DNA from: Chitinophaga pinensis | GTDB lineage: Bacteria > Bacteroidota > Bacteroidia > NS11-12g > UBA955 | NCBI GenBank assembly: GCA_945888525.1 | Contig: CAMDAF010000002.1 | Location: forward strand, 83,378 to 147,377 | Direction: 5' to 3' | Length of the DNA stretch: 64,000 nucleotides | In this document: piece by piece, positions 17,396-26,565 of the stretch | Numbering within the stretch: position 1 is the stretch's first letter | How the letters are laid out: each line of letters opens with the position of its first letter | The notes under the pieces: model-generated | What the model saw: only the letters and a program-made list of their open reading frames with translations | The model's database searches: none | Told to the model about the DNA's origin: nothing | Translations under genes and position numbers: made by a program

Positions 17396-18127
17396 TTATA
17401 TTCTATTTTTATGCAAGTAATGCATGATAAAAGAGGATCCCAAGCCTACCAAATAACCCGTAATTACATCACTTGGATAGTGCTTGCCAGCTTTTACCCT
17501 TAGAAAGCCCTCAATAGCCGGAATTGTTATAGCTCCAATCCAAATGCCTGTTTGATTCTTCTTGGGATTGTATACGCTGTGCGCAAAAGCAAAGCTGTAA
17601 CATAAAGATGAAACGGTAGAAGTATGGGCTGAAAAAAATGACAACCGCGCATCTATCTTCCTTTTTTCATCAATGCTAACCGATTGATTGTATAAATATG
17701 GCCTATTCCTGCAAGTGAGTTTAAAAGCGCTTGATAGTGACTGCGACAGCAATAAACTTTGAAATGCGACACCCGCAATATTCATACTTTCTTTACGGGT
17801 CTCGGGATGAAACAAAAAATAAGAATACATTAACCCTGAGCTTAAAGCCAATCCATCGCTTAATCTTGCTGCATTAGGACTCCATTGAGAACAAGCAATT
17901 CGATCAAATCGATTGACATCATTTATATTAAGTCCTAATATAATTTTATCGTCTAAGGGCTTAATTTGCTTCTGAGCTATAAGACTGGAAGTAAAAACAA
18001 GTCCGCTTCCAACTGCCATTGCCGGGTCTAAAAATGGCCTGTATTTATATGCATATTGGGCACTTAGATTGTAATTGAAAATAAAAAAGCCAAGTAAAAT
18101 ACTTAGCTTCTTAAATATAGTGGGCAT
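17396..18127 (-). CDS. PAP2 superfamily phosphatase with signal peptide
   Basis: A 243-residue membrane-associated phosphatase. After a signal peptide ending LSAQ come the three PAP2 motifs: K136...RP at 142-143, FFSAHTS at 164-170 with catalytic His168, and R210 x5 H216 x3 D220 in RVKAGKHYPSD. All catalytic residues are present. It should dephosphorylate a lipid phosphate or pyrophosphate (undecaprenyl pyrophosphate, phosphatidic acid) on the periplasmic side; the substrate is not readable. It lies 11 bp behind iscA and may be read through from the isc promoter, though no functional link is obvious. Confidence 0.87.
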   Translation of the reverse strand: MPTIFKKLSILLGFFIFNYNLSAQYAYKYRPFLDPAMAVGSGLVFTSSLIAQKQIKPLDDKIILGLNINDVNRFDRIACSQWSPNAARLSDGLALSSGLMYSYFLFHPETRKESMNIAGVAFQSLLLSQSLSSAFKLTCRNRPYLYNQSVSIDEKRKIDARLSFFSAHTSTVSSLCYSFAFAHSVYNPKKNQTGIWIGAITIPAIEGFLRVKAGKHYPSDVITGYLVGLGSSFIMHYLHKNRI

Positions 18128-18138
18128 TATAATGTTTT

Positions 18139-18474
18139 TTAAACGGCGAAACTTTCACCACATCCGCAAGTTCTTTTTGCATTGGGATTGATGAAATTAA
18201 ATCCTTTTCCATTCAAACCGTCTGTAAAATCTAATTCCGTTCCAGCCAAATAAAGGTAACTTTTTAGATCACAAACTATTTTAACATCGCCAATGATAAA
18301 CTCTTGATCAGACTCTTTTCCCTCGTTATCAAAGTCTAAATCATAACTCAAGCCACTGCATCCGCCGCCTTTCACTGAAACACGAACAAAATAATCTGGA
18401 CCCATTTTTTCTTCAGACATCAATTGATGTACTTTTTTAGTCGCTTCTTCTGAAATGGTAATTCCTGCTGACAT
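18139..18474 (-). CDS. iscA: A-type iron-sulfur carrier protein (IscA/HesB family)
   Basis: A 111-residue A-type carrier with the three invariant cysteines: Cys39 in GGGCSG and Cys103/Cys105 in RTCGCGESF. It should receive Fe-S clusters from IscU and pass them to apoproteins. Length and the ISEEATKKVHQLM start are typical of the family. It is 11 bp downstream of iscU on the same strand, completing an iscS-iscU-iscA operon. IscA, ErpA and SufA cannot be separated by sequence alone, so the symbol rests on the operon. Confidence 0.92.
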   Translation of the reverse strand: MSAGITISEEATKKVHQLMSEEKMGPDYFVRVSVKGGGCSGLSYDLDFDNEGKESDQEFIIGDVKIVCDLKSYLYLAGTELDFTDGLNGKGFNFINPNAKRTCGCGESFAV

Positions 18475-18485
18475 GTCGAATAATA

Positions 18486-18902
18486 TTAATAATGTTTCTT
18501 ATTGTCTTCAATTGGACTTAGTCCATTTTTAGTTCTGTAGTCGTTAATGGCTGATTTAATAGCATCCTCAGCCAATACACTGCAGTGTATTTTTACTGGC
18601 GGAAGAGCCAATTCTTCAACGATATCCATGTTGTCAATTTTCAATGCATCATCAACTGATTTGCCTTTAAGCCACTCGGTTGCTAGGCTCGAAGAGGCGA
18701 TTGCGCTTCCACAACCAAAGGTCTTGAATTTAGCATCTTTAATGATTCCTGTTAACTCATCTACCTCAATTTGAAGACGCATAACGTCTCCACATTCAGG
18801 AGCACCAACAAGACCTGTTCCAACTTGCTTGCTCGATTTATCTAATGTTCCAATGTTTCTTGGATTGCTATAATGATCAATGACTTTTTCTGAATATGCC
18901 AT
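18486..18902 (-). CDS. iscU: Iron-sulfur cluster scaffold protein IscU
   Basis: A 138-residue IscU. The three cluster-ligand cysteines are at 37 (PECGD, with the conserved Asp39), 64 (FGCGSA) and 107 (IHCSVLAEDAI), and the chaperone-recognition segment LALPPVKIHC is close to the canonical LPPVK motif read by HscA. It assembles a [2Fe-2S] cluster with sulfur from IscS. It is 31 bp downstream of iscS and 11 bp upstream of iscA. No hscA, hscB or fdx is present in the window. Confidence 0.96.
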   Translation of the reverse strand: MAYSEKVIDHYSNPRNIGTLDKSSKQVGTGLVGAPECGDVMRLQIEVDELTGIIKDAKFKTFGCGSAIASSSLATEWLKGKSVDDALKIDNMDIVEELALPPVKIHCSVLAEDAIKSAINDYRTKNGLSPIEDNKKHY

Positions 18903-18933
18903 AATTTTTTATTTAATTTAATTTTTTAATGTA

Positions 18934-20148
18934 TTAGTGTTCTGCCCACTGAATAGCCTTTAAATCTATTCCTTCTTTAAACATTTCCCAAAGTGGGCTC
19001 ATTTCTCTTAATTTCTCAACCGCTTCTTTAACGTGGTTAATTGCATAATCCACTTCTTCATCCGTTGTAAATTTGCTCAATCCAAACCGCAATGAAGAGT
19101 GCGCCAATTCATCGTCTAAGCCTAATGCTTTTAATACATAACTGGGTTCTAAACTCGCACTGGTGCATGCTGAACCCGAAGACACAGCAATGTTTTTTAC
19201 ACCCATAATCAAACCTTCACCTTCTACATATTTGAACGACATATTGCTTACGTGTGGCAATCTATGCTCGATGTTACCATTGATATAAGACTCTTCAATT
19301 GTAAGTAATTCTTTTTCCAGGCGATCTCTCATTTTACTTAGTCTACTGGTGTCTGCATCCATTTCTAAACGGCAAAGTTCACAAGCTTTTCCCATACCAA
19401 CAATGCTAGGAACGTTCAATGTTCCACTTCTCATCCCTCTCTCATGTCCGCCGCCATCCATTTGTGCAGTAACCTTAACTCTTGGATTTTTTCTTCTAAC
19501 ATATAAAACTCCTACGCCTTTCGGACCGTACATTTTATGGCCAGTAAAGCTCATTAGATCTATGCCATCAGCAATTACATCGACTTTAATTTTTCCAACT
19601 GCTTGAGTTGCATCGGTGTGAAAAAGTATGCCTTTGCTCTTACACAGTGCAGTAATTTCCTTTATCGGTTGAATAACACCAATTTCATTGTTGGCATACA
19701 TCACTGTAACCAATACCGTATTCGGTTTAATTGCTGCGGCAACTTGCTCCACGGTAATTAAACCATCTTCAGCTGCTTGCAAATAAGTTACCTCTGCACC
19801 TAATTTCTCAAGGTGTTTACAGGTATCCAAAACAGCTTTATGTTCAGTTTCAACTGTAATAAAGTGATTTCCCTTGTCAGCATACATCTCAAAAACACCT
19901 TTAATTGCCAAATTATTGGACTCTGTGGCACCACTGGTAATGATAATTTCTTTAGAATCAGCATTTATTAAAGCTGCTATTTGCTCTCTGGCATAATCAA
20001 CAGCTTCTTCCGCTTTCCATCCAAAAGCATGATTTCTACTCGCAGCATTTCCAAAATTTTCTATAAAAAACGGTAACATTGCTTCCAAAACCCGAGGGTC
20101 CATAGGGGTCGTCGCATTGTTATCGAGGTATATTGGCAGGTTTAACAT
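18934..20148 (-). CDS. iscS: Cysteine desulfurase IscS
   Basis: A 404-residue PLP enzyme that removes sulfur from cysteine for Fe-S clusters and tRNA thiolation. The start [15 protein letters not shown], the [12 protein letters not shown] block, the PLP lysine in [14 protein letters not shown] and the active-site loop [17 protein letters not shown] are all group I (IscS) features. It is the first gene of iscS-iscU-iscA. No iscR regulator is visible upstream, so regulation must differ from E. coli; the promoter at 20206-20177 fits the Bacteroidota consensus. Confidence 0.96.
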   Translation of the reverse strand: MLNLPIYLDNNATTPMDPRVLEAMLPFFIENFGNAASRNHAFGWKAEEAVDYAREQIAALINADSKEIIITSGATESNNLAIKGVFEMYADKGNHFITVETEHKAVLDTCKHLEKLGAEVTYLQAAEDGLITVEQVAAAIKPNTVLVTVMYANNEIGVIQPIKEITALCKSKGILFHTDATQAVGKIKVDVIADGIDLMSFTGHKMYGPKGVGVLYVRRKNPRVKVTAQMDGGGHERGMRSGTLNVPSIVGMGKACELCRLEMDADTSRLSKMRDRLEKELLTIEESYINGNIEHRLPHVSNMSFKYVEGEGLIMGVKNIAVSSGSACTSASLEPSYVLKALGLDDELAHSSLRFGLSKFTTDEEVDYAINHVKEAVEKLREMSPLWEMFKEGIDLKAIQWAEH

Positions 20149-20176
20149 AATTCTTATTTAGACTAATTCTAATATG

Positions 20177-20206
20177 CAAATGTAAGCCAAAGTTCATAAT
20201 TCTCAA
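20177..20206 (-). promoter_or_regulatory. Bacteroidota-type promoter of the isc operon
   Basis: Reading the minus strand: TTG at 20206-20204, 19 bp, then TACATTTG at 20184-20177. This fits the TTG-N19-TAnnTTTG pattern. The box ends 28 bp before the iscS ATG. No IscR-like palindrome was seen between box and gene. Confidence 0.7.
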
Positions 20207-20333
20207 TTTAAAATTGCAAAATCAATATTGAAATTCTCTATATCTTATTAAAAACAAAGCGGATAGAATTTGAAGTATAACAACAGTTTCGTGATAATTT
20301 GGTTTTAAGAGGGTTTTCATTGAATTTTGTTGA

Positions 20334-20735
20334 ATGAAAAAAATAGAACACATTGGAATAGCTGTGAAAAATTTAGAGCTATCCAATAAATTATTTAGTA
20401 AACTGTTGAATTGCGAACCATATAAATCTGAATCAGTTGAAAGCGAGGGTGTTATTACTAGTTTTTTTATGATCGGAGAAACAAAAATTGAATTGTTACA
20501 AGCCACAAACCCCGATAGCCCTATTTCTAAATTTATTGAGAAAAAAGGCGAAGGCATACACCATATTGCATTTGCGTCTGACGACATCAATAATGAAATT
20601 GCTAGACTGAAAATGGAAGGTTTTGAAATGATTCATGAAAAAGCCAAACCTGGTGCTGACAATAAAGAAATTGCCTTTGCACATCCAAAAAGCACCAACG
20701 GCGTTCTGGTAGAAATTTGTTCAGATTTACAATAG
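20334..20735 (+). CDS. mce: Methylmalonyl-CoA epimerase
   Basis: A 133-residue vicinal oxygen chelate protein that interconverts (S)- and (R)-methylmalonyl-CoA. Both beta-alpha-beta modules are present, with metal-ligand blocks KIEHIGIAVKNL, KIELLQATNPDSP, EGIHHIAFASDD and GVLVEICSDL (two His, two Glu). Length is typical. It would join the propionate/methylmalonyl-CoA pathway with a B12-dependent mutase that is not in this window. It appears to be a single gene; the 185 bp upstream hold only the isc promoter on the other strand. Confidence 0.95.
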   Translation: MKKIEHIGIAVKNLELSNKLFSKLLNCEPYKSESVESEGVITSFFMIGETKIELLQATNPDSPISKFIEKKGEGIHHIAFASDDINNEIARLKMEGFEMIHEKAKPGADNKEIAFAHPKSTNGVLVEICSDLQ

Positions 20736-20772
20736 GCAACCAATTCACATAAAATCTGTCTTTAAAACAACC

Positions 20773-21921
20773 ATGCGATTATTACTTTGTACCCTAGTTT
20801 TTATTGTTTCATTTACCTGCTCGGGGCAATTAATACCATTTAGAATAAATAAACAATGGGGGTACTGCGATACAAATAGAGTAATCAAAATTAAAGCTCA
20901 ATTTGATTTTGCAGATTTTTTCAATAACAACCTAGCTTTTGTTAAAAAAGATTCCCTTTTTTATGGAATAAACAAAGCCGGAAACATTGTAACACCGGCC
21001 ATTAAACACTACGGAACTTTTGTTAAAAACCTTTGTCCCGTTTTATTTGCTTCTGGAAATTGCTATTATATCAATGATTCTGGAAAAGTTGCAATAAACC
21101 AAACATTTGACGCTGCTGAAAATTTTTCGGAAGGATTGGCAGTCGTGGCAGTTAATAAAAAATTAGGGATTATTGACCTCTCTGGAAATTGGATAAGAAA
21201 GCCTGACTTCGACACCTCAAGTCTTTATTTTAAATCAGGTATGCTTATGGCAATATCAAAGGGAAAATACTTTTATATCAATCATAAAGGCAAAACACTT
21301 ATCCTGCCAGATTCTATTCAAGCTGCGGGCATATTTAGCGAGGGCCTGGCACCAGTTTATGTAACCAAGCAAAGAAACTCAGTTGGAGAAAAAATCAAAA
21401 CAACTTTTTTGGAATTTATAGACAGTACCGGTAAAATAATTTTAAGTCAATTTACAATTGATTCTCTCGATTATTCTGAATACATCGCATTAGAAAAAGA
21501 ATTTTTAGATGGAAAAGCCATCATTAAAACCAAAAATGAGATTGGTTGGGATTATTATTTTATAGATAAACGCAAAAGAACTTCACCACTGTATGCCAGC
21601 GCTCGACATTTAAAGGATTCACTATTTCTTGGAGCTATTGGTTATTACATGTCAGATATTAGGATAGTAGACAGCAACTATTATGTGCAAGGTCAATTTC
21701 AGCAAAAACCTACCCAAGTAGGCGAATTTGGAAACGGGCTTTTACCCTTTAGGGACAAGGAAGGCAATTGGGGGTATGTCAATCAAAATTGTCAAACAAT
21801 TATTAAACCCAAATATTCTATGGCCTATAATTTCAACAATGGATTCGCATACATTGTTTACAACGGAAATGTTGGAGTGATTGACACCAAAGGTATTGAG
21901 TATTTTTTTGACCGGCAATAG
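20773..21921 (+). CDS. Secreted WG-repeat protein
   Basis: A 382-residue protein with a signal peptide (MRLLLCTLVFIVSFTCSGQ) and repeated WG beta-units, for example NKQWGYCDTN near residue 30 and EGNWGYVNQN near 330, with weaker copies between (YGINKAGNIV, LGIIDLSGNW, VGVIDTKGIE). WG-repeat proteins form beta-rich solenoids and are abundant in Bacteroidota. They are thought to mediate binding rather than catalysis, and no enzyme motif is seen. It follows mce by 37 bp, but a functional link is not evident. Confidence 0.85.
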   Translation: MRLLLCTLVFIVSFTCSGQLIPFRINKQWGYCDTNRVIKIKAQFDFADFFNNNLAFVKKDSLFYGINKAGNIVTPAIKHYGTFVKNLCPVLFASGNCYYINDSGKVAINQTFDAAENFSEGLAVVAVNKKLGIIDLSGNWIRKPDFDTSSLYFKSGMLMAISKGKYFYINHKGKTLILPDSIQAAGIFSEGLAPVYVTKQRNSVGEKIKTTFLEFIDSTGKIILSQFTIDSLDYSEYIALEKEFLDGKAIIKTKNEIGWDYYFIDKRKRTSPLYASARHLKDSLFLGAIGYYMSDIRIVDSNYYVQGQFQQKPTQVGEFGNGLLPFRDKEGNWGYVNQNCQTIIKPKYSMAYNFNNGFAYIVYNGNVGVIDTKGIEYFFDRQ

Positions 21922-21974
21922 TGTTTATTCTTAAAATAAGCAATAATCTAATCTTACGGCAAAGATTAATTTTG

Positions 21975-21982
21975 TAATTTTG
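21975..21982 (+). promoter_or_regulatory. -7 box (TAATTTTG) at the recR start
   Basis: TAATTTTG fits TAnnTTTG. An in-frame TTG at 21980 lies inside the box, and the next TTG at 21989 is 6 bp beyond it. No TTG at -33 spacing is seen. A transcript from here would have almost no leader. Confidence 0.4.
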
Positions 21983-21988
21983 CACGAT

Positions 21989-22594
21989 TTGAATTTTTCT
22001 TCAAAAACAATAGAGAACGCAGTTGAAGCACTTTCTGGATTTCCAGGAGTTGGAAAACGCAGTGCATTAAGAATGGTGATGTATTTATTGAAACGCCCCA
22101 ATGAAGAAGCGGAAAACCTATCCAATGTTTTGTTTAAATTAAAAACGGAGTTAATGCAATGCACTGTATGCTGCAATATCAGCGACACACCCATTTGCAG
22201 CATCTGTAACAGCGTAAACCGCAACAAAAGCATTGTCTGTGTGGTTGAAGATATGATGGATGTTATGGCCATCGAAAATACAGCTCAATTCAATGGATTA
22301 TACCATGTGCTTGGGGGTTTGATATCGCCCATTGATGGTGTTGGCCCAGATGAATTAAATATTGAAGCCCTGGTAGATCGATTAAACACAAATCCAGCCG
22401 AAGAAATTATCATCGCATTAAATGCAAATATTGAAGGTGACACCACCTCATTCTACTTGGCGAGAAAACTTCAAAAATTTAACCTTAAAATAAGTACCAT
22501 TAGCAAAGGTATTTCAGTAGGTAGTGAATTGGAGTATACCGATGAGATAACCCTTGGTAGATCATTAACCGCAAGGGTTCCTTACAGCCTATAA
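21989..22594 (+). CDS. recR: Recombination protein RecR
   Basis: A 201-residue RecR, which works with RecO and RecF to load RecA on gapped DNA. Seen in order: the helix-hairpin-helix FPGVGKRSALRMV, the zinc finger CTVC...CSIC, then the Toprim domain with VVEDMMDVMAIE, GLYHVLGGLISPIDGVGPDEL and a C-terminal GSELEYTDEITLGRSL. The length and MNFSSKTIENAVEAL start match the family if translation begins at the TTG at 21989. The TTG at 21980 lies inside the predicted -7 box and is less likely. There is no dnaX next to it. Confidence 0.94.
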   Translation: MNFSSKTIENAVEALSGFPGVGKRSALRMVMYLLKRPNEEAENLSNVLFKLKTELMQCTVCCNISDTPICSICNSVNRNKSIVCVVEDMMDVMAIENTAQFNGLYHVLGGLISPIDGVGPDELNIEALVDRLNTNPAEEIIIALNANIEGDTTSFYLARKLQKFNLKISTISKGISVGSELEYTDEITLGRSLTARVPYSL

Positions 22595-22595
22595 A

Positions 22596-23687
22596 TTATT
22601 CCTTTATTATTTTATAAAATTGAACCATTTCGAAGGTTTTTATTGATATAAAATAAAGTCCGCTGCTTAATTTGCTTAAATCTAGATTAGCAATTCCATT
22701 TAAAAAATATGATTCATAAACAAGTGCTTGCTTTTGATCATAGATTAAAATAGTAGCATCTGTTTCTAATTTTACGAATAAATAACTCGAAAATGGAGAT
22801 GGATAAATACTGGATTTATCAATATTTGAAATCTGAAAAAGACTTGTCTTGGGACATTTAATTTTTATTGACAAACAAATTGTATCTAGGCAGCCAACAC
22901 TATCAGTTGCTATTGCGCATACAATATAAATTCCAGTATCCTTAAAGGAATGTTGAACCTGTGTTCCTGAGGTTTCAAAATTACCATCTCCATAATACCA
23001 TTTCACTTCTTTTGGTGTTTTATTGCAATTCAAATTAAACCCTTTGGTTTTGCAATTTCCTTTAGAAATGCTATCCATTTTATTGATTTTGAAATCACAA
23101 GGTGCTTTCTGATCACAATTAATATCTATGTTCAACTCTGCTGTATCTCCGCATGAAATTGAATCTTGAACAATTAATCTAACCTTATAATTTCCATTTT
23201 TTTGAAAGGTGTGCAAGGAATACTTGCTGTTTGATGAATCTCCATCACCAAATTCCCAAACAATGCGTTTGGCATTTGGACTGACAAAAGAAACAAATTC
23301 ATACTCATTGCAATTGTAACTTACCGTATCGAATGAGTAAATACCTATTTCACTCAAATCGCATGGATTGGTGCAATTGACATTAACCGTTATGCATAAT
23401 GAGTCTTTGCAACCATTTGCATCCTGTATTTTACCACATACTTGATAAGTGCCATTCTTAGTGTAGAAGTTTTTAGGTTTGATACAACCACAGCCATTGC
23501 CATCGCCATAAGTCCAATTGTATGAACTTGCAGTACCTCCTGAAACTTTATATTTGAAATACAAATGGTTACAACTACTTGCAGCCTGATCAATATATAT
23601 TGAATCCAATGACAATTGACAAGGTGTTTGAGCTTGCACTGACAATGATAAAATGAAACAAAAACACAAAAAGTAAACTCTTTTCAT
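22596..23687 (-). CDS. Secreted PKD-domain protein with a T9SS type A sorting domain
   Basis: A 363-residue cysteine-rich protein with a signal peptide (ending SVQAQ), three PKD-like domains and a C-terminal T9SS sorting domain. PKD hallmarks are YNWTYGDGNG, IVWEFGDGDSSNS and VKWYYGDGNFETSG. Each domain ends in a DxxGCxDxxC-like turn, suggesting repeated disulfides. The last ~75 residues (SIYPSPFSSYLFVKL to SSGLYFISIKT) are a typical type A CTD. It should pass the outer membrane by T9SS and stay at the surface. The ligand is unknown. It converges on recR with 1 bp between stop codons. Confidence 0.87.
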   Translation of the reverse strand: MKRVYFLCFCFILSLSVQAQTPCQLSLDSIYIDQAASSCNHLYFKYKVSGGTASSYNWTYGDGNGCGCIKPKNFYTKNGTYQVCGKIQDANGCKDSLCITVNVNCTNPCDLSEIGIYSFDTVSYNCNEYEFVSFVSPNAKRIVWEFGDGDSSNSKYSLHTFQKNGNYKVRLIVQDSISCGDTAELNIDINCDQKAPCDFKINKMDSISKGNCKTKGFNLNCNKTPKEVKWYYGDGNFETSGTQVQHSFKDTGIYIVCAIATDSVGCLDTICLSIKIKCPKTSLFQISNIDKSSIYPSPFSSYLFVKLETDATILIYDQKQALVYESYFLNGIANLDLSKLSSGLYFISIKTFEMVQFYKIIKE

Positions 23688-23842
23688 AATCTATAGACAA
23701 CAAAAATATCAATTTTATCCGCCAAAGCTTCACTAATAGGTAAGAATTTTTATTTTAGAACCTTTATCACTCAAATTTAAGGCAATAATCCGTCTTTCTT
23801 GAATGATGAAATAGATATTATATTAATTCGAAAACCAATATT

Positions 23843-24421
23843 CTATTGCATTGCTTGTATTTCGTGGATAAACCGAGATACAGGAAAGCCCATCACATTG
23901 TAATAACATCCTTCAATTTTTTGAATGCCGACATAGCCTATAAACTCTTGTATTCCATAGGCTCCTGCCTTATCCAAAGGTGAATAATTTTCTAAATAGT
24001 AGTCTATCATTTCATCACTCAATGAGTTAAAATAAACATTGGTGGCTTCTGAAAAGACAATCGTATTGGTTTTGGATTTGACACAAACACCTGTGTATAC
24101 AGTATGTAAATTTGAAGACAGGGTCTTCAGCATTTCTTTGGCTTCCAAAAGCGAGCTTGGTTTGTTTAATACATGGCCATTTACCCATACAATGGTGTCT
24201 GCTGTTACCAATAATGAATCGTCTGACAAGTCTTTTGTATAGGCATCGCTTTTCTTCTTTGCTAAATATTCAGGAATTTCAGCACCCTCAAGTTCAGGAT
24301 GAAAATCTTCTTCAACATCTATTTTAATTATTTCCAATTCAAAACCACTGTCGGCAATTAACTGATGTCTCCTAGGGCTCTGAGAAGCCAGTAGTATCTT
24401 CTTTTTGAAATATGGTAGCAT
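23843..24421 (-). CDS. maf: Maf family nucleoside triphosphate pyrophosphatase
   Basis: A 192-residue Maf protein, which hydrolyses canonical or modified dTTP/UTP/CTP to monophosphates as a house-cleaning enzyme. The substrate loop LLASQSPRRHQLI (SPRR at 15-18), VTADTIVWVNG with the catalytic Asp, and YTGVCVKS are visible. The later DKAGAYGIQEFIGYVGIQKIEG block resembles the YhdE (dTTP/UTP) subgroup. It overlaps the stop codon of the upstream prenyltransferase gene by one base, so the two are translationally coupled. The 155-bp gap below it holds nothing recognisable apart from a possible -7 box for the minus-strand PKD gene. Confidence 0.94.
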   Translation of the reverse strand: MLPYFKKKILLASQSPRRHQLIADSGFELEIIKIDVEEDFHPELEGAEIPEYLAKKKSDAYTKDLSDDSLLVTADTIVWVNGHVLNKPSSLLEAKEMLKTLSSNLHTVYTGVCVKSKTNTIVFSEATNVYFNSLSDEMIDYYLENYSPLDKAGAYGIQEFIGYVGIQKIEGCYYNVMGFPVSRFIHEIQAMQ

Positions 24422-25293
24422 TATGCAAATATTAAATTAATTACGCCTGCAAACATGATGTATTTTAATAATTTGCTCGATGCCCCATACTCTTCTTTTG
24501 ACTTTGTTTTAGAAATATGGTTGATAAAATACAAAAGTCCAATTGTTATGATTCCCATCAAAACAGATCCTGCATATAAATCTAAGCCCCAACTTAAAAA
24601 GCTGTACAATCCACAAAGCATAATTTGTATTCCTGTAATTATGTAAATCATTATTTTGGTTCCTTTAATTCCAGCAACTATAGGGTAGGTTTTCAATCCA
24701 GCGGCCAAATCGCCATCAACATCTTGCATATCTTTTACAAGTTCCCTGATTAAACTAATGAAGAAAGAAAAAATAATATAGCCCGTAAAATTCATGATAG
24801 CCGGTTTGGTGTCAAATGCAATTAATAACACACAGATGGCAACAACTGCTGCACTGCATAGTGCAACAAGGACATTGCCAATTAATGGCAGACCTTTTAA
24901 TTGTGCTGCATACAGAAACAATATAACTGTAATAGATATAGTTATAATGGCATACTGCTGACTAAAGAAATAAGAAACCACAATGGATAATATACTTAAC
25001 ATTGCATACAAAATCCAGGCAGACTTAACACTCAAGCCATGTCCAACTATGCAGCTTTTTGGTTTGTTGATTTTATCTGTTTCTAAATCAAATATATCAT
25101 TAACAACATAGCCTGCAGCGGCTGTTAATATGGCTGGCAAAATCAAAAAAACTGATTGAAACCAATAATTGGGATCCAATTCATCCTTGTACTTAAACAA
25201 AACAACAAGCATTGTTGCTGCAATTAGCGACAAATTAATTGGTCTAATAATATGTATGGGATTTCTCAAACCAAGTTCTATTGGGCTTTTCAC
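24421..25293 (-). CDS. UbiA-family prenyltransferase, probable geranylgeranylglycerol-phosphate geranylgeranyltransferase
   Basis: A 290-residue polytopic UbiA protein with about nine helices. The first Asp motif is NDIFDLETDKINKP near residues 65-78. The second is KDMQDVDGDLAAGLKTYPI. The IRPINLSLIA start is typical. This pattern fits digeranylgeranylglyceryl phosphate synthase homologues of Bacteroidota rather than UbiA or MenA proper. The matching first enzyme, GGGP synthase, is encoded at 32183-32938. The start is GTG at 25293. It is coupled to maf by a one-base overlap and divergent from the rhomboid gene. Alternative substrates (menaquinone or haem precursors) cannot be excluded. Confidence 0.82.
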   Translation of the reverse strand: MKSPIELGLRNPIHIIRPINLSLIAATMLVVLFKYKDELDPNYWFQSVFLILPAILTAAAGYVVNDIFDLETDKINKPKSCIVGHGLSVKSAWILYAMLSILSIVVSYFFSQQYAIITISITVILFLYAAQLKGLPLIGNVLVALCSAAVVAICVLLIAFDTKPAIMNFTGYIIFSFFISLIRELVKDMQDVDGDLAAGLKTYPIVAGIKGTKIMIYIITGIQIMLCGLYSFLSWGLDLYAGSVLMGIITIGLLYFINHISKTKSKEEYGASSKLLKYIMFAGVINLIFA

Positions 25294-25345
25294 ACTTCAA
25301 TATTCAGAAAATTATTTTATATTGCAAATTAATTATTCATCACAG

Positions 25346-25957
25346 GTGTTAAGAAATAAATTTACAGTCCCCTACATCTATCTCTTTTTGATGGTGATCT
25401 CTTTTATTTCAGGACTCGCTTGGCCAGAAATAAAACAAGTAATGGCAATTTATCCAAGAAACTTTCATTTTTTGTCTGGGGTCTTTACAACAGTATTTGT
25501 ACATAAAGATTTAGAACATTTGAGCTCCAATAGTTTGCCAATGTTTGTTTGTTTATTCGGTCTATTCTATTTCTATAAAGAAATTGCACTCAAAGTAACC
25601 GTTATATGCCATTTACTCACTGGCATATTGATTTGGATATTTGCTCGCTCTGCTTTTCATATTGGCGCAAGTGGCTTGGTGTATGCCTTGGTATTGTTTG
25701 TGTTTACCAGTGGGCTTATCCGTAAAAACAAAAAACTATTGGTGTTTGCCTTTATAGCATTGGTTTTCCATAGTGGTTTGCTTTGGGGTGTTTTTCCTTT
25801 AGAAGAAGGCGTTAGTTGGGAGAGCCATTTATTTGGAGCACTAGTTGGGATTGTTCTTGCATTTCTATTTAAAAATGAAGGGCCTCAGGCAGATCCGCCC
25901 AAAATATGGGATGAAGAATCTGAAGAGCCATTGGGAGATGAATATTTAAACCTATAA
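25346..25957 (+). CDS. Rhomboid family intramembrane serine protease
   Basis: A 203-residue protein with six membrane helices. The catalytic dyad is clear: Ser109 in HIGASG (105-110) and His161 in WESHLFGALVG. The supporting HxxxN is at 58-62 (HLSSN). It should cleave membrane proteins within the bilayer. The reading frame stays open upstream, but that part overlaps the divergent prenyltransferase gene. The GTG at 25346 gives the usual short N-terminus before helix 1; a TTG at 25322 is the alternative. The acidic, proline-containing tail after helix 6 (EGPQADPPKIWDEESEE) is cytosolic and of unknown role. Confidence 0.87.
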   Translation: MLRNKFTVPYIYLFLMVISFISGLAWPEIKQVMAIYPRNFHFLSGVFTTVFVHKDLEHLSSNSLPMFVCLFGLFYFYKEIALKVTVICHLLTGILIWIFARSAFHIGASGLVYALVLFVFTSGLIRKNKKLLVFAFIALVFHSGLLWGVFPLEEGVSWESHLFGALVGIVLAFLFKNEGPQADPPKIWDEESEEPLGDEYLNL

Positions 25958-25959
25958 TT

Positions 25960-26562
25960 TTAATAAAACACCAAATTAGGCATCAACAAATTGTAAGCAT
26001 TTACTAGGTCATTCTTGTAAACCAATATTTTTATTTCTTGATTTTTGAACTTTGGCCTTTTGAACATCTTAAGTGTTAAAAAATTGGTGCTACTTGAAAA
26101 TTGTTTAAACTGATTGATTGGATAGCTTAACTTAGATTGCTGTCCAGAGCCATTATAATAGTCTTCAGATATTTGAAAACAATCGCTAATATCCGAATTG
26201 ATTGGATGCTGATCATCAAATTGAGTTAAAGCAATAATTTTAAGGCTGTCTCCCAAGGCTTGGGTTTGAGGAAATACAGGTTCACAGGCCATTAAACCTT
26301 CTTTAAAACTAAAAAGACTTACCAATGCCGTTTCTGGTCTAAAAGTAAAAAACACAGAATCAACAGTGTTCATAGGTATTGAATCAGGAGCATAATAAAC
26401 ATAAACTCCGTTTGAATTCATTTTATAAATTTGATTGAATATATAGGATTTAATCTTACTCTGTTGAACTGGCTTACTTGGGCAATCGCGGCATTGTTGA
26501 ATGAATAATGCACTAAAAACGAAGAGGACTGTTAATGCTGTGTTCTTATAATATTTTCTCAT
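25960..26562 (-). CDS. Hypothetical exported protein
   Basis: A 200-residue protein that I do not recognise. It starts with a hydrophobic export segment (NTALTVLFVFSALFIQQ) followed by Cys24; the LFIQQC context is a poor lipobox, so lipoprotein status is doubtful. The mature part is beta-rich with few charged clusters, two more cysteines (MACEPV, SDCFQIS) and no enzyme motif. It lies 3 bp behind the CocE-like hydrolase gene and is probably its operon partner. The 3' end faces the rhomboid gene with 2 bp between. Confidence 0.65.
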   Translation of the reverse strand: MRKYYKNTALTVLFVFSALFIQQCRDCPSKPVQQSKIKSYIFNQIYKMNSNGVYVYYAPDSIPMNTVDSVFFTFRPETALVSLFSFKEGLMACEPVFPQTQALGDSLKIIALTQFDDQHPINSDISDCFQISEDYYNGSGQQSKLSYPINQFKQFSSSTNFLTLKMFKRPKFKNQEIKILVYKNDLVNAYNLLMPNLVFY

Positions 26563-26565
26563 TTC

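Noticed and set aside
21922..21945. Weak inverted repeat after the WG-repeat gene (TTATT/AATAA)
   Set aside because: Five A/T pairs only and no T-run, so not a credible terminator.
25169..25345. Longer N-terminus for the rhomboid protease
   Set aside because: The extra part lies antisense to the start of the prenyltransferase gene and has no hydrophobic or conserved pattern of its own.
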